64,000 bases of DNA from JBMNIZ01 sp050951405. GTDB taxonomy: Bacteria > Bacillota > DULZ01. Location of the stretch: positions 60,363-124,362 of the forward strand of contig JBMNIZ010000007.1 in the NCBI GenBank assembly GCA_050951405.1, given 5' to 3'. Below are positions 26,152-35,692 of the stretch, piece after piece. The notes under the pieces are model-generated. The model ran no database searches. It was not told the DNA's origin and worked only from the letters and a program-made list of their open reading frames with translations. The translations under genes were made by a program, and so were the position numbers. Positions within the stretch are counted from its first letter, which is position 1. The number at the start of each line of letters is the position of its first letter.

Positions 26152-26568
26152 ATGTTGTCGGAGGCCAGGGGCAGCTGGCTACTGATTTTTTCGGGGTTGC
26201 TTTTTTATCTTTACGGCTGGTGGCAGGTGGAAGGAGGAGAAACAATTCCCCGGATCATGACCACCCTGGGAGTGGAGGAGCCTGTTTCAGGGTTTCCTTG
26301 GACGGAGATGATGGATCAGGGTCTTCTAGCCTTTCTCGGCGGGGGACTGGCCGTGTCCCTGGGAGTGCTCTTGGGGGCGGCCCGGATCTGGCAGGAAAAA
26401 AGAAAAAAGCCGGGCTTTTGGGTCCATTTTCTGTGGACCATTTTGCCGGCATTAGTTGTGCTCTTATTGGCCGGTCCCGCCTTGCGCTTGTTCATTGCCT
26501 TTCTGGCCACCGGCGGTATTATCGCCTGGCTTTTTCAGACTCCGGTCAGCGATAAAGGTATTTACTAG
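26152..26568 (+). CDS. Small hypothetical membrane protein
   Basis: About 138 residues from ATG 26152 after AGGTGGTG; ATG 26122 would add ten residues without a good site. Three or four hydrophobic segments are visible (about 7-25, 58-75 and two near 95-128). I do not recognise the family. The last bases overlap the end of the convergent MFS gene by 4 nt. Confidence 0.55.
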   Translation: MLSEARGSWLLIFSGLLFYLYGWWQVEGGETIPRIMTTLGVEEPVSGFPWTEMMDQGLLAFLGGGLAVSLGVLLGAARIWQEKRKKPGFWVHFLWTILPALVVLLLAGPALRLFIAFLATGGIIAWLFQTPVSDKGIY

Positions 26569-27794
26569 CTGGAATGCATTTCCCCTTGCTTGTATTGGGG
26601 AGAGGAATCCGCGCCTGGCTGGGGAACTTTTTTCCTCACCAGGATGGCATTGAAGACTAAGAGGAAAGCCGTTAAGAAGAAAATTGCCGTAAAGCCGAAT
26701 TTGGCCGCCAGAAAACCTCCGCTTACAGGACCGACAAAACCTCCCAGGAAAAAGGCGCTGGAGGTCAATCCGTAAACTTTCCCCTGATGACTGGCCGGTG
26801 TTAAGAGCCCGGTGAGGGAATTGATCATGGGCAGGATGCCCCCTAAAAACAAGCCGTAAATGAAACGGAGGATGATAAGGATGGTGAGATTTCCTGCCAG
26901 ACCTTGGGGAAAGTAAAAAATCGCTCCTCCCAGAAAACAAATAATAAGCACTTTCCGGTGCCCCCAGCGGTCGCTGTTTCTGGTGATGAAGGGGAGGCTG
27001 ATGGTCTGGGCCAGCCCGGTGGCGGTGAAGACGGTGCCGGTAAGAGTGGCCACCATGAGAGCGTTATCTGTCATGCTTTCCACGAAAAGGGACATGATGG
27101 GCTCCACCATCCGCATACTGAGCTGGGTGCAGAAAAGGATCACGAACATGATCTGGACGATGGGCAAATGCCAGCTTCCGGCCAGTTCTAGGAAAAAGTT
27201 CTTTTTTGCTCCTTCCGGTCTGGGGACGAATTTTTCGTGCACGAAAAAGAGCACACTAATACCTGCAGTCAGGGCGAGAAGCCCGGTTACCTGGAAGGTG
27301 GTTCGGTAAGAGAAGAAGTCGGAGACCAGTCCCCCCAGAATAGGGCCGGCCAGGATCCCCAGAACCTGCCCGGTCTGGAGAAGCCCCAAGGCGTAGCCCA
27401 TTTTTTCTTTGGAGGTTTGGCTGGCCACCAGGGTCAAGGCTGCTGCGGAAAAACCGGAGAAGCAGCCCTGGAGGGTGCGTAAGAGCAAAATGTGATAAAC
27501 ACTTTGGGCATACGCCATTAAAAAGGTAAAAATAGCCACGCCCAGACAGGATCTGATGACCATGAGTTTCCGTCCATAACGGTCCGCCACGCTGCCCCAA
27601 ATCGGTGAAACAAGGGCGGCAAAAAGGGCGTGGATGCCAATTAACAGCCCGGACCACATGCGCGCTGCCCCGGGCTCGGTGATTCCCAACTCTTTGACAA
27701 AAAGAGGAAGAAAAGGTACGATGATGTTGATTCCGGACATCATCATGAATTGAACAACAACCATAATATATAAATTTTTCTTCCGTTGATCCAT
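26565..27794 (-). CDS. MFS drug-efflux-type transporter
   Basis: A 409-residue protein with about twelve hydrophobic segments. It has the MFS motif between helices 2 and 3, WGSVADRYGRKLMVIRS, and the repeated version RNSDRWGHRKVLII in the second half, typical of the multidrug or tetracycline-like DHA1 group. The start at ATG 27794 follows GAAGGAAGGG. It is divergent from a LysR-type gene 175 nt away, which may control it. The substrate is unknown. Confidence 0.9.
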   Translation of the reverse strand: MDQRKKNLYIMVVVQFMMMSGINIIVPFLPLFVKELGITEPGAARMWSGLLIGIHALFAALVSPIWGSVADRYGRKLMVIRSCLGVAIFTFLMAYAQSVYHILLLRTLQGCFSGFSAAALTLVASQTSKEKMGYALGLLQTGQVLGILAGPILGGLVSDFFSYRTTFQVTGLLALTAGISVLFFVHEKFVPRPEGAKKNFFLELAGSWHLPIVQIMFVILFCTQLSMRMVEPIMSLFVESMTDNALMVATLTGTVFTATGLAQTISLPFITRNSDRWGHRKVLIICFLGGAIFYFPQGLAGNLTILIILRFIYGLFLGGILPMINSLTGLLTPASHQGKVYGLTSSAFFLGGFVGPVSGGFLAAKFGFTAIFFLTAFLLVFNAILVRKKVPQPGADSSPQYKQGEMHSS

Positions 27795-27969
27795 CTACAA
27801 CCCTTCCTTCGTGCACCTTTTCTATCATAACATTCTCCGTTAGAATTGTGAATAGTTAGTTTGGGTGAAGGGATGTGCCAAGAGAAGGCAAGGGCTGAAA
27901 AATTCGGCAGGAATATGGGCGCAAACGGCGAATCTGTAGCCAATGATTTTCTTATGGAGAGATGAACTG

Positions 27970-28872
27970 ATGGTCAATTTCCGACAACTGACGACCTTTG
28001 TCACTGTGGCTGAGCTGGGCAGTTTCACTAAGGCAGCCCGGGCCCTGTATATGACCCAGCCCGCTATCAGCTGGCAGATAAAATCCTTAGAAGAAGATTT
28101 GGAACTGACTTTACTGGAAAGGCAGGATCGGAATATTACGCTGACCGAGGCCGGCGAGATTTTTTATAAAGAAGCCCGGCGCCTGACCAATCTCTATGAC
28201 AATTTGCTGGCCCAAATGGAACAATATAAGAGCCTGGAGAAGGGCAGGCTGTGTCTGGGGGCCAGCAATATTCCCGGCGAATATCTTCTTCCTGCATACA
28301 TTGGCCGGTTTAAGGAAGTTTACCCGGGAGCGGAAATTTCCCTGGCCATTGCCGATACCGGCGCCATTGTGGACCGGTTGCTGGAAGCCGAAATTCAGCT
28401 GGGAGTAATTGGAGCCAAGGTGGAAGAGGCTAAACTGTGGCTTACTCCTCTGGCCAGGGACGAGCTGATCCTGATTAGCAGCCCCGATCTGCTGCCGGCG
28501 GAAAAGAAAAAACTGACCATGGAGGAATTGGCCCGGCAAAGATTCGTCATGCGGGAGGCTGCTTCCGGAACCAGAATGGTAATTAAAAAGGAATTGGCCA
28601 AGCATAAGTTGGATTTGGAGGAATTGGATTTGGCCATGGAGCTGGGAAGTACCCAGGCCATCATCACCGCTGTGGCGGCAGGTTTGGGGATGAGTTGGGT
28701 TTCCCGCTGGGCGGCGGAAGTCTATTTAAGCTTGGGACAGGTGCGGGAGATAGAAGTGGAAGGCCTGAAGATTCAAAGGGATCTTTATCTTGCTTGTCAC
28801 CGCCAGCGGACTCTCAGTCCCCTGGCTCGCGCCTTTCTGGATTTTTTGTCTGTGGAATATGAAGGCTCGTGA
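27970..28872 (+). CDS. LysR family transcriptional regulator
   Basis: About 300 residues from ATG 27970; the ATG at 27943 has no ribosome site. The winged helix domain (about 1-60) reads FRQLTTFVTVAELGSFTKAA and MTQPAISWQIKSLEEDL. The rest is a periplasmic-binding-like effector domain with GLGMSWVSRWAAE near the end, as in CysL/YeiE-like members. It diverges from the MFS gene and precedes tyrA by 89 nt. Targets and effector are not known. Confidence 0.93.
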   Translation: MVNFRQLTTFVTVAELGSFTKAARALYMTQPAISWQIKSLEEDLELTLLERQDRNITLTEAGEIFYKEARRLTNLYDNLLAQMEQYKSLEKGRLCLGASNIPGEYLLPAYIGRFKEVYPGAEISLAIADTGAIVDRLLEAEIQLGVIGAKVEEAKLWLTPLARDELILISSPDLLPAEKKKLTMEELARQRFVMREAASGTRMVIKKELAKHKLDLEELDLAMELGSTQAIITAVAAGLGMSWVSRWAAEVYLSLGQVREIEVEGLKIQRDLYLACHRQRTLSPLARAFLDFLSVEYEGS

Positions 28873-28961
28873 GGATATTTCAAGAGCAGGACGGTAGCAT
28901 GGTAGGAAGGATTGGGAAGAGAGGCTCCCCTGTCTCCTGCCCGCTGAAAGGAGAGTTTAGG

Positions 28962-30071
28962 ATGGTGAGGACGGTGGAAAGGGTTGCCATTCTCGGTTTG
29001 GGTCTCATTGGAGGCTCCTGGGGCATGGCTTTAAAAAGGTACCGGCCGGAGATCCAGGTGGTCGGGGTGGATGTGAAAGAGGACATTATCCGCTTGGGAG
29101 TGGAGACATCGGCCATTGACTGGGGTACGGTGGATCTGGCGGAAGGTGTGAAAAAGGCTGATCTGGTGATCATTGCCACCCTGGTGGGAGCCATCCCGGA
29201 ACTGATGAGACAGGCCGTTCCTTTTCTGCGGGAAGGCTGCATTATCACTGACGTGGGCAGTACCAAAGAGAAAATTGCCAGGATCATCTCCGGCCTGCTG
29301 CCGCCTGGGGTCCATTATGTGGGAGGCCATCCCATGGCCGGTTCTGAGGCCCAGGGGCTGCAGGGGGCGGATCCTTATTTGTTTGAAAATGCCGTTTATA
29401 TTCTGACCCCTCTCCCTTTCACTGACCCGCAAGCGTTGATGACCGTAGAAGAACTGGTCCGGTCTGTGGGAGCCAGGGTGATGCATTTGTCTCCTCGGGA
29501 GCATGATCAAATGGTGGCTTTTATCAGCCACCTGCCCCATCTGGCAGCCGCTGCTTTAGTCAATACCGTGGGCTATCAGGAACAAAAGAAACCGGGGCTT
29601 TTTGCCCTGGCTGCCGGCGGATTCCGGGATGTGACCCGCATAGCCGGGAGCCAGCCCGGCATGTGGCGGGATATTTTTCTGGATAACCGGGCCGCCCTCT
29701 TGCCTTTGATCCGCTCCTACTGCCAGGCCTTGGAGGAGCTGGAGGAAGCTATTGAAGCTCTTGACGGGGACAGGCTCCAGTTCCTGCTGGAGCAGGCCCA
29801 AAGCTGGCGGAGGCAGATTCCGGCCAAAGTCAAGGGCCTATTACCCCGGATTTATGAAATAGTGGTGACCGTGCCCGATCGGCCGGGAATCATTGGAGAG
29901 CTGGCCATTTTGCTGGGAGAAGACGGGATTAATATTGTGGATATTGAGATCTTGCGGGTGAGGGAAGGAGATGGAGGCACCATCCGCTTTGGTTTTGAAA
30001 CGGAAGAGGAATCCTGCCGGGCGGTGGAACTGCTCAGCCGGCATGGATATGTTGCAAAAATCCGACAATAA
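28962..30071 (+). CDS. tyrA: Prephenate dehydrogenase with ACT domain
   Basis: A 369-residue protein from ATG 28962 after AAAGGAGAG; an earlier in-frame start overlaps the LysR gene end. The N-terminal NAD motif is AILGLGLIGGSWG, followed by VGGHPMAGSEAQGLQGADP and the catalytic HDQMVAFISHLPH. An ACT domain occupies about 292-360 (VVTVPDRPGIIGELAILL). The enzyme converts prephenate to 4-hydroxyphenylpyruvate in tyrosine synthesis, and the ACT domain probably confers tyrosine feedback. Confidence 0.95.
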   Translation: MVRTVERVAILGLGLIGGSWGMALKRYRPEIQVVGVDVKEDIIRLGVETSAIDWGTVDLAEGVKKADLVIIATLVGAIPELMRQAVPFLREGCIITDVGSTKEKIARIISGLLPPGVHYVGGHPMAGSEAQGLQGADPYLFENAVYILTPLPFTDPQALMTVEELVRSVGARVMHLSPREHDQMVAFISHLPHLAAAALVNTVGYQEQKKPGLFALAAGGFRDVTRIAGSQPGMWRDIFLDNRAALLPLIRSYCQALEELEEAIEALDGDRLQFLLEQAQSWRRQIPAKVKGLLPRIYEIVVTVPDRPGIIGELAILLGEDGINIVDIEILRVREGDGGTIRFGFETEEESCRAVELLSRHGYVAKIRQ

Positions 30072-30214
30072 AGCCGGCTTTTACTGCTGAAATGCAATTT
30101 TTTAAAAAGGATTTTACCGATGGGTGTGGAATAATGTTTAAAGGTGGGGAAATCGGTCGGCCGTCCATTCCGCTGCTTTCCCCAAAGTATTATTTTCGGT
30201 AGCCAGAGGTCGCT

Positions 30215-31498
30215 ATGGGCAAGAAAAAGGAGATGCTGCAAATTTTTTCAGACCGGGAGGTCTTCTATGAACTAATAGCAGCCCTTTCCCTGGCTCTCGA
30301 TATGGATGCCCGGGGCAAGCTCTATCATGCCTGGAGGGTGGCGCTGGCGGCCAGGGAAACCAGCCGTTTTTTCTTTCCCCAGGGAGAGGTAGACGTCTTT
30401 TTTGCCGGCCTTTTGCATGATATCGGCGCTATGGGACTGGATGATCACATCGTCCACCAAATGATCAGCGGGCCGGATCTGGCCAATCCCATTATCCAAA
30501 AACATTCGGAGAAGGGAGCTCAGATTACGGGGGAACTTCCCGCTTTTGAAAAGGCTTCTCTCTATATCTTGGATCACCATGAAAACTGGGATGGAACGGG
30601 CTTTCCCTTGGGGAAAAAAGGGCAAGAGATCAGCAAGGGAGGCCAAATAGTGGCTGTGGCCGACCAGTTTGACATTCTGCTGCGGGTCCATCATTACCGG
30701 GCGGACAAGGCGCTGAAACAGCTGCAGGAGAGGTCCGGAAGGTCCCTGGCTGCGGAGGCGGTGGAGGCTTTTACTGTGGCCATGGAGGAGATGGGCGATT
30801 TTGAGGCGTTGTTGCACAATGAATCCCTAGGGCCGCTGATGGCCCAGGCCATGAAAGAGCTGCCGGAGGTAAACTGCACTCATCCCAACCCCATCCAGGC
30901 CAGTGTTCATATCTTCGCGAAAATTATCGACGCCAAGCATGCTTATACGGCCGGTCATTCCCAGAGGGTTGCCCGATACAGCGTAGCTTTGGGCCAGGAG
31001 TTGGGGCTTATTGAGGAGGAATTATCCGAGCTGGAAGTGGCCGGCCTCCTGCATGATTTCGGTAAGATATCCGTACCCGGTTCCATTCTGGACAAGCCGG
31101 CCCGCCTGAGCAGCAAAGAGTTTGCCATTATTAAGAAGCATCCCGGCCGGACGGCGGAACTGCTGGAAATAGTCCAGGGTTTAAGCAAGCTGGCCTGGGT
31201 AGCCGGCGGGCACCATGAGCGTTTTGACGGGGCCGGTTATCCGCTGGGCTTGAAAAAAGAGCAGATACCTTTGGGGGCAAAAATACTGGCGGTCAGTGAT
31301 GCTTTTGATGCCATGACTTCCAGGCGGCCTTATCAGCAAAACAGAAGCCCTTTGGAAGCCTGGCGGGTCATCCAGAAAAATGCCGGCAGCCAGTTTGATC
31401 CGGAAGTGGCCGCGGTGGCAGGTGTTCTGGTGGATTGTTATGAGAAAACATTAGCCCCGAGGATTACCAGCAAAGCGGTGACAATGAAAATGAGATAG
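30215..31498 (+). CDS. Tandem HD-GYP-like phosphohydrolase protein
   Basis: A 427-residue protein with two HD domains. The first (about 20-190) has FAGLLHDIG and DHHENWDGTGFPLG; the second (about 225-400) has HSQRVARYSVALG, AGLLHDFGKI, KKHPGRTAELL and GGHHERFDGAGYPLG. Both carry the HD metal ligands and an HH-x-x-x-DG-x-GYP-like loop. HD-GYP domains hydrolyse c-di-GMP, so this could oppose the diguanylate cyclase upstream. No sensor domain is visible. It is separated from tyrA by 143 nt. Confidence 0.9.
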   Translation: MGKKKEMLQIFSDREVFYELIAALSLALDMDARGKLYHAWRVALAARETSRFFFPQGEVDVFFAGLLHDIGAMGLDDHIVHQMISGPDLANPIIQKHSEKGAQITGELPAFEKASLYILDHHENWDGTGFPLGKKGQEISKGGQIVAVADQFDILLRVHHYRADKALKQLQERSGRSLAAEAVEAFTVAMEEMGDFEALLHNESLGPLMAQAMKELPEVNCTHPNPIQASVHIFAKIIDAKHAYTAGHSQRVARYSVALGQELGLIEEELSELEVAGLLHDFGKISVPGSILDKPARLSSKEFAIIKKHPGRTAELLEIVQGLSKLAWVAGGHHERFDGAGYPLGLKKEQIPLGAKILAVSDAFDAMTSRRPYQQNRSPLEAWRVIQKNAGSQFDPEVAAVAGVLVDCYEKTLAPRITSKAVTMKMR

Positions 31499-31869
31499 GA
31501 AAGAAAAGTGGCTGAAGCTTCTTCCGGTTCAGTTTGGGGAATGGGATAAGTCTGAAAAAAGGGTTCTTGTCGCTCCACAGTCATTTTCCTGACCTTCTTT
31601 CTGATAATTTTTTCTTAAGGGACTATTCGATCTTTAGGGGGAATAATCCTCCTTGCCAGAGAAGATAGAGACCGCGCCCATGGGCGCGGTCTCTATATTA
31701 AAGGAATTTCGCCGCTTTTTACGGCAAAATCCTGCATCCTTAGCATTCCCGGAAGGAAGAAATTTTACACCGTTTTTTTCGTGAAAGAGCCAGAGGGTGG
31801 AGGGGTCTTTTTTTAAGGATTAGTTTCTTTGGAAGCAGCATATAGTTTGGTAAGGAAAGAGGAGATGAA
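31499..31869. other. Non-coding gap with a 32-bp perfect palindrome
   Basis: About 370 bases with no supportable gene. The main feature is a perfect palindrome at 31665-31696 (16-bp arms centred on CCCATGGG), GC-rich with AT-rich ends. It probably forms a strong transcript hairpin that ends the HD-GYP unit, although the following bases are not a T tract. A ribosome site at 31857-31866 serves the next gene. Confidence 0.6.
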
Positions 31870-32382
31870 GTGAAAGAGGCAGGGTCTGCTTTTAGGAAAG
31901 TGCTTTCCCGGGAAAGGGGCACGGGGGAAATGTCTCCGACCATCATGTTATTGGGCATCCTCATTCTGGGCATAGTGGGCAAATCAAATATAATTGCAGC
32001 CGCAGCCGGGATCCTGCTGGTCATTCAATTTACCAATTTACAGTATCTGTTACCGGTACTGGAAAAGCGGGGTTTGGAGCTGGGCCTGTTATTTCTGGTC
32101 TTGGCCGTTCTTGTTCCCTTTGCTTCCGGCCGGGTTCCCGGCCAGGAGGTTTTCCGCTCTTTTGTCAGCGTATCCGGCATCATTGCCATTATCAGCGGAG
32201 CCTTGGCCACCCATTTAAACGGTCACGGCTTGGAGTTATTGCAGAGGGAACCCTATCTGATGATTGGGCTAGTGATCGGATCGATTGTGGGGGTGATCTT
32301 TTTTGGGGGTATTCCGGTGGGCCCCCTGATGGCCGGGGGAATCGCGGCCATTCTTTTATCTCTGGCCAATCTAATGCGCTAG
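31870..32382 (+). CDS. DUF441 family membrane protein (UPF0756)
   Basis: A 170-residue protein from GTG 31870 after GAGGAGATGAA; ATG 31930 would give the more usual length of 150. Four or five hydrophobic helices with GLVIGSIVGVIFFGG and a closing GIPVGPLMAGGIAAILLS match the DUF441 (YtwI) family, which has no known function. Confidence 0.85.
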   Translation: MKEAGSAFRKVLSRERGTGEMSPTIMLLGILILGIVGKSNIIAAAAGILLVIQFTNLQYLLPVLEKRGLELGLLFLVLAVLVPFASGRVPGQEVFRSFVSVSGIIAIISGALATHLNGHGLELLQREPYLMIGLVIGSIVGVIFFGGIPVGPLMAGGIAAILLSLANLMR

Positions 32383-32495
32383 CTTGTCCATAGGGGAGGG
32401 CAGGAATTTTTCCTCAGATAGAGAATAGATTTCTTAGCTTTCCATGACGGCGGAAAGTTTTGGCTAAAAGAATAAAAGGAACGGCGGCGAACGGG

Positions 32496-33215
32496 ATGAA
32501 TATACTGGATGGCATTCTTTTGCTTCTTTTGTTTTTAGCTGCTTGGAAAGGCTATGCTCAGGGATTGATTCAGGCCCTGGCCGGTCTGGTGGGCAAGCTG
32601 GCCGGAATTCTGCTGGCCTTTCTTTGGGCCCGTCCCCTGGCCCAATGGGCGGGAGAGCAATTTGGGCTGGTGGAGCTGCTGGGGGCTCGGTTGACCGGTT
32701 TATTCTCCGGGGAGGCGGTTTTTGCCGAGACGGAGATGGGAAGAGTGACTGCGCAGAAACTGCCGGACATCCTGGATGCCCTCCATGTTCCCGCTTTCCT
32801 TAAGATTAAAGTGATGGCCCAGGCTTCCCAGTTGATGTCCAGCGGGTCCGCTTCCCTGGTGGCCATTACCCAGGAGCTGGCCAGGCAGACGGCGCTTTTT
32901 CTTCTCCAGATCGTATCATTTATTCTCCTTGTCCTCCTGGTGGGATGGTGCATCAAACTGTTGATGAAGCTTTTCCGGCGCTTTTTTGGGGGTACTTTTA
33001 TCGGAAGTCTCAACCGGATCTTGGGAGGTTTGCTGGGGCTGGGACTGGCCGGTATTCTCTTGGCGGTGGTTACCGGCTTGGCAGCACCTTTTTTTCTGGG
33101 AGCCGGACCGGAAGAGGTGGGTTCCGTGGGACGGATGATCAAAAGCTCGGTGCTGGTACCCAAATTCCTGGATATTTTTAGTGACCTGAGCGGTTTTTTC
33201 CTGGCCAGGCTTTAG
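32496..33215 (+). CDS. CvpA family membrane protein
   Basis: About 239 residues from ATG 32496, which gives the usual CvpA opening MNILDGILLLLLFLAAWKGY; TTG 32460 is an alternative. Four hydrophobic segments, the G-x-I-x-A-L-A-G-L-V-G motif after the first helix, and a C-terminal GSLNRILGGLLGLGLAGIL match the CvpA/YshB family, named for colicin V production but of uncertain role. It lies 52 nt ahead of the F420 operon on the same strand. Confidence 0.85.
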   Translation: MNILDGILLLLLFLAAWKGYAQGLIQALAGLVGKLAGILLAFLWARPLAQWAGEQFGLVELLGARLTGLFSGEAVFAETEMGRVTAQKLPDILDALHVPAFLKIKVMAQASQLMSSGSASLVAITQELARQTALFLLQIVSFILLVLLVGWCIKLLMKLFRRFFGGTFIGSLNRILGGLLGLGLAGILLAVVTGLAAPFFLGAGPEEVGSVGRMIKSSVLVPKFLDIFSDLSGFFLARL

Positions 33216-33267
33216 ACGAGGCATATATGCAGAATGAAGATGGGATGATATTTTGAGGAGACAAAAG

Positions 33268-34029
33268 ATGAAAAGCATTAGCGTAATTGCCGTGGAAGGA
33301 ATAGGCGAAGTCAAAGCCGGGATGGATTTGGCCCAGGTTATTATCAGAGCGGCTGAAGCGGATGGGATTACCTTTAAAGAAAATGACATCTTGGTTGTGG
33401 CGCAAAAAATTGTGTCGAAAGCGGAAGGCCGCTTTGTAAATTTACGGGAAGTGGTGCCGACGCCTGAAGCTTACCGCTTGGCGGAAAAATCCGGCAAGCC
33501 CCCTGCATTGTGCCAGCTTATCATCAACGAATCAGTTTCCCTGATCCGGGTGGCCCCAAATGTGATCATTGCCGAGACACGCTGCGGTTGTGTTTGTGCC
33601 AACGCCGGCATAGACCGGTCCAACACGGGACAGAAAGATGACTGGGTGCTTCTTCTGCCGGAAAACCCGGATCAGTCGGCCAAGAGGATTGCAGAAGGAA
33701 TCAAAGGTTATTTGGGTTTTGATGTGGCGGTAATTATTAACGATACCCAGGGGCGCCCTTTTCGTCGCGGAGCGGTGGGTACGGCCATTGGCGTTTTTGG
33801 CATCAATCCCCTGAAGAGTTATGTGGGACTTGTCGACAGGTATGGACGTGTATTGCACAGCTCCGTGGAAGCGGTGGCTGATGAAATAGCGGCGGCAAGC
33901 ACGATTTTGATGGGACAGGGCAATGAAGGATGCCCGGTTGTTATTTTTAGGGGCTATGATTATCTCTATGCCCCAAAAAGCGGGGCCAGGGAAATACTGC
34001 GGGATCCGGAGGAGGATCTTTTTCGGTAA
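33268..34029 (+). CDS. cofE: Coenzyme F420-0:L-glutamate ligase
   Basis: A 253-residue protein from ATG 33268 behind GAGGAGA. It has the CofE features LVVAQKIVSKAEGRFVNL, IIAETRCGCVCANAGIDRSN, and VIINDTQGRPFRRGAVGTAI with the metal- and GTP-binding Asp and Arg residues. The enzyme adds glutamates to F420-0 with GTP. It is the first of six F420 genes read in one direction. CofE alone fused to nothing here: the FbiB-type reductase is a separate gene downstream. Confidence 0.95.
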   Translation: MKSISVIAVEGIGEVKAGMDLAQVIIRAAEADGITFKENDILVVAQKIVSKAEGRFVNLREVVPTPEAYRLAEKSGKPPALCQLIINESVSLIRVAPNVIIAETRCGCVCANAGIDRSNTGQKDDWVLLLPENPDQSAKRIAEGIKGYLGFDVAVIINDTQGRPFRRGAVGTAIGVFGINPLKSYVGLVDRYGRVLHSSVEAVADEIAAASTILMGQGNEGCPVVIFRGYDYLYAPKSGAREILRDPEEDLFR

Positions 34030-34109
34030 TAAAGCAGGCTGTCAAAGGAACAGGCCATACTTTGCGGTTTGCTACACCAGATGGAGAGCATTTGCAAGGG
34101 GCGGATGGA

Positions 34110-34724
34110 ATGGGTCAATCATTGTGGAATATCCAAGAACTGATCAAGAAGCGGCGCACTGTGCGTCAATACCTGAAGAAGCCGGTAACTGAGCAAATGA
34201 TTTTCGATTTAATTGAAATTGCCCGCTGGGCTCCATCGGCTCATAATGCTCAGCCTTGGCGTTTTGTTTTAATCAAAAATCAAGACAAAAGACAATTGTT
34301 GGTGGAGCTGATGGCAGAAGCTTGGCAGAAGGACATGATGAAAGACGGGAAGTCTGAAGATGCGATACGGCTCAAGCTGTCTCAGTCCAAACAGCGTTTC
34401 CTGAGTTCTCCTGTTTTGCTGCTGGCTTGTTTGACCATGGAGGAGATGGATTGTTACCCCGACCCCGCCAGACAAGCCCATGAGCATACTTTAGCAGTGC
34501 AAAGTTTGGGGGCATTTTTACAGACTTTCCTGCTGGCAGCCTTCGGACAAGGTTTGGGGTCAGGTTGGTTTTGCGCCCCTTTATTTTGCCAGGAAATAGT
34601 CAAGGAAGTGCTGGCACTGCCCGATGATTATCTCCCGCAAGCTTTTGTCACTTTGGGATACCCTGAAGAAGTGCCGGCTGCTCCCCCGCGGAAAAAGGTT
34701 GATGAGATTTTAATCGTCAGGTAG
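34110..34724 (+). CDS. FbiB-like nitroreductase (dehydro-F420-0 reductase candidate)
   Basis: About 204 residues from ATG 34110 after GGGGCGG; in-frame codons from 34062 are upstream of that site. RRTVRQYLKKPVTEQM and ARWAPSAHNAQPWRFV are FMN-binding nitroreductase signatures, and GLGSGWFCAPLFCQE-like text is shared with the C-terminal domain of mycobacterial FbiB. That domain reduces dehydro-F420-0 with FMNH2. Position between cofE and cofD supports the same role here. If so, the precursor may be phosphoenolpyruvate-derived rather than lactate-derived. Confidence 0.85.
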   Translation: MGQSLWNIQELIKKRRTVRQYLKKPVTEQMIFDLIEIARWAPSAHNAQPWRFVLIKNQDKRQLLVELMAEAWQKDMMKDGKSEDAIRLKLSQSKQRFLSSPVLLLACLTMEEMDCYPDPARQAHEHTLAVQSLGAFLQTFLLAAFGQGLGSGWFCAPLFCQEIVKEVLALPDDYLPQAFVTLGYPEEVPAAPPRKKVDEILIVR

Positions 34725-34738
34725 GGAGGTGGCAGCTT

Positions 34739-35674
34739 TTGATCCTATTGTTATCAGGAGGCGTAGGAGGAGCCAAGCTGGTAGAAGGATTTGCGGCGGC
34801 AATTGGCGGTGAAAAGCTGAAGGTCGTGGTCAATACAGGGGATGATGTGGAGCTGTATGGGCTCAGGATCTCTCCTGATATTGATATTATGCTGTATACT
34901 TTAGGAGGAATCGTGAACTGGGAACAAGGCTGGGGCATAGCTGACGACAGCTGGCATGTGCACCGGCAGTTGCACTTTTATGGAGGACCGGCCTGGTTTC
35001 AGCTGGGTGATCGGGATTTGGCTACTCAACTCTTTCGCACTGAGCTGTTAAAAGCGGGCAAGACCCCTTCCGAAGTGAGCCGGCTTCTGGCTCAGTGCTT
35101 GGGAGTAAAAGCAGAAGTGATTCCCATGACCGATGATCCGGTGGAAACCAGAATTGTCACCCCGGAGGGAGATTTGCATTTCCAAGAATACCTGGTGCAA
35201 AGGGGAAGCCGTGATCCGGTAAAAAAAATATATTTTAAAGGCATTGAAAAAGCGCGGCCCTCGCCGGGTTTTCTTGCCGGTTTGGAGGAGGCGGCAGCGG
35301 TAATCATCTGCCCTTCCAATCCATTGGTCAGCATCGGGCCCATTTTAGCTTTGCCGGGAGTAAAAGATAAGCTCCGGGATTTAAATGTTCCCAGAATCGC
35401 CGTTAGTCCCATGGTGGGCCGGCGGGTGTTCAAAGGGCCTTTAGCTCGGATGCTGGAAGACTTGGGTATTGTTCCTGGGGCTTTCCAGATAGCGCAACTG
35501 TACGCGGGAATGATCGATTATTTCGTTATCGATGAAGCCGATTATCAACAGAAAGAATTGATTGAGAGTGATTTGGGGATAAAAGTGCTCACCACAAACA
35601 TCATCATGCAGACAAAGGAGGATAAGAAAAATTTGGCTTTATTTCTGCTCAAAAAGACAGGGCTTCTAACCTAG
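34739..35674 (+). CDS. cofD: 2-phospho-L-lactate transferase (CofD/FbiA)
   Basis: A 311-residue protein from TTG 34739 after GGGAGGTGG. LLLSGGVGGAKLVEGFA at the start, VVNTGDDVELYGLRISPDID and ICPSNPLVSIGPILALPG are diagnostic of CofD. It transfers the phospho-lactyl or phospho-enolpyruvyl moiety from its GDP-activated form to Fo, giving F420-0 or dehydro-F420-0. It is followed by cofC after 18 nt. Confidence 0.96.
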   Translation: MILLLSGGVGGAKLVEGFAAAIGGEKLKVVVNTGDDVELYGLRISPDIDIMLYTLGGIVNWEQGWGIADDSWHVHRQLHFYGGPAWFQLGDRDLATQLFRTELLKAGKTPSEVSRLLAQCLGVKAEVIPMTDDPVETRIVTPEGDLHFQEYLVQRGSRDPVKKIYFKGIEKARPSPGFLAGLEEAAAVIICPSNPLVSIGPILALPGVKDKLRDLNVPRIAVSPMVGRRVFKGPLARMLEDLGIVPGAFQIAQLYAGMIDYFVIDEADYQQKELIESDLGIKVLTTNIIMQTKEDKKNLALFLLKKTGLLT

Positions 35675-35692
35675 GGGAAAGGTTGGAGAGAA

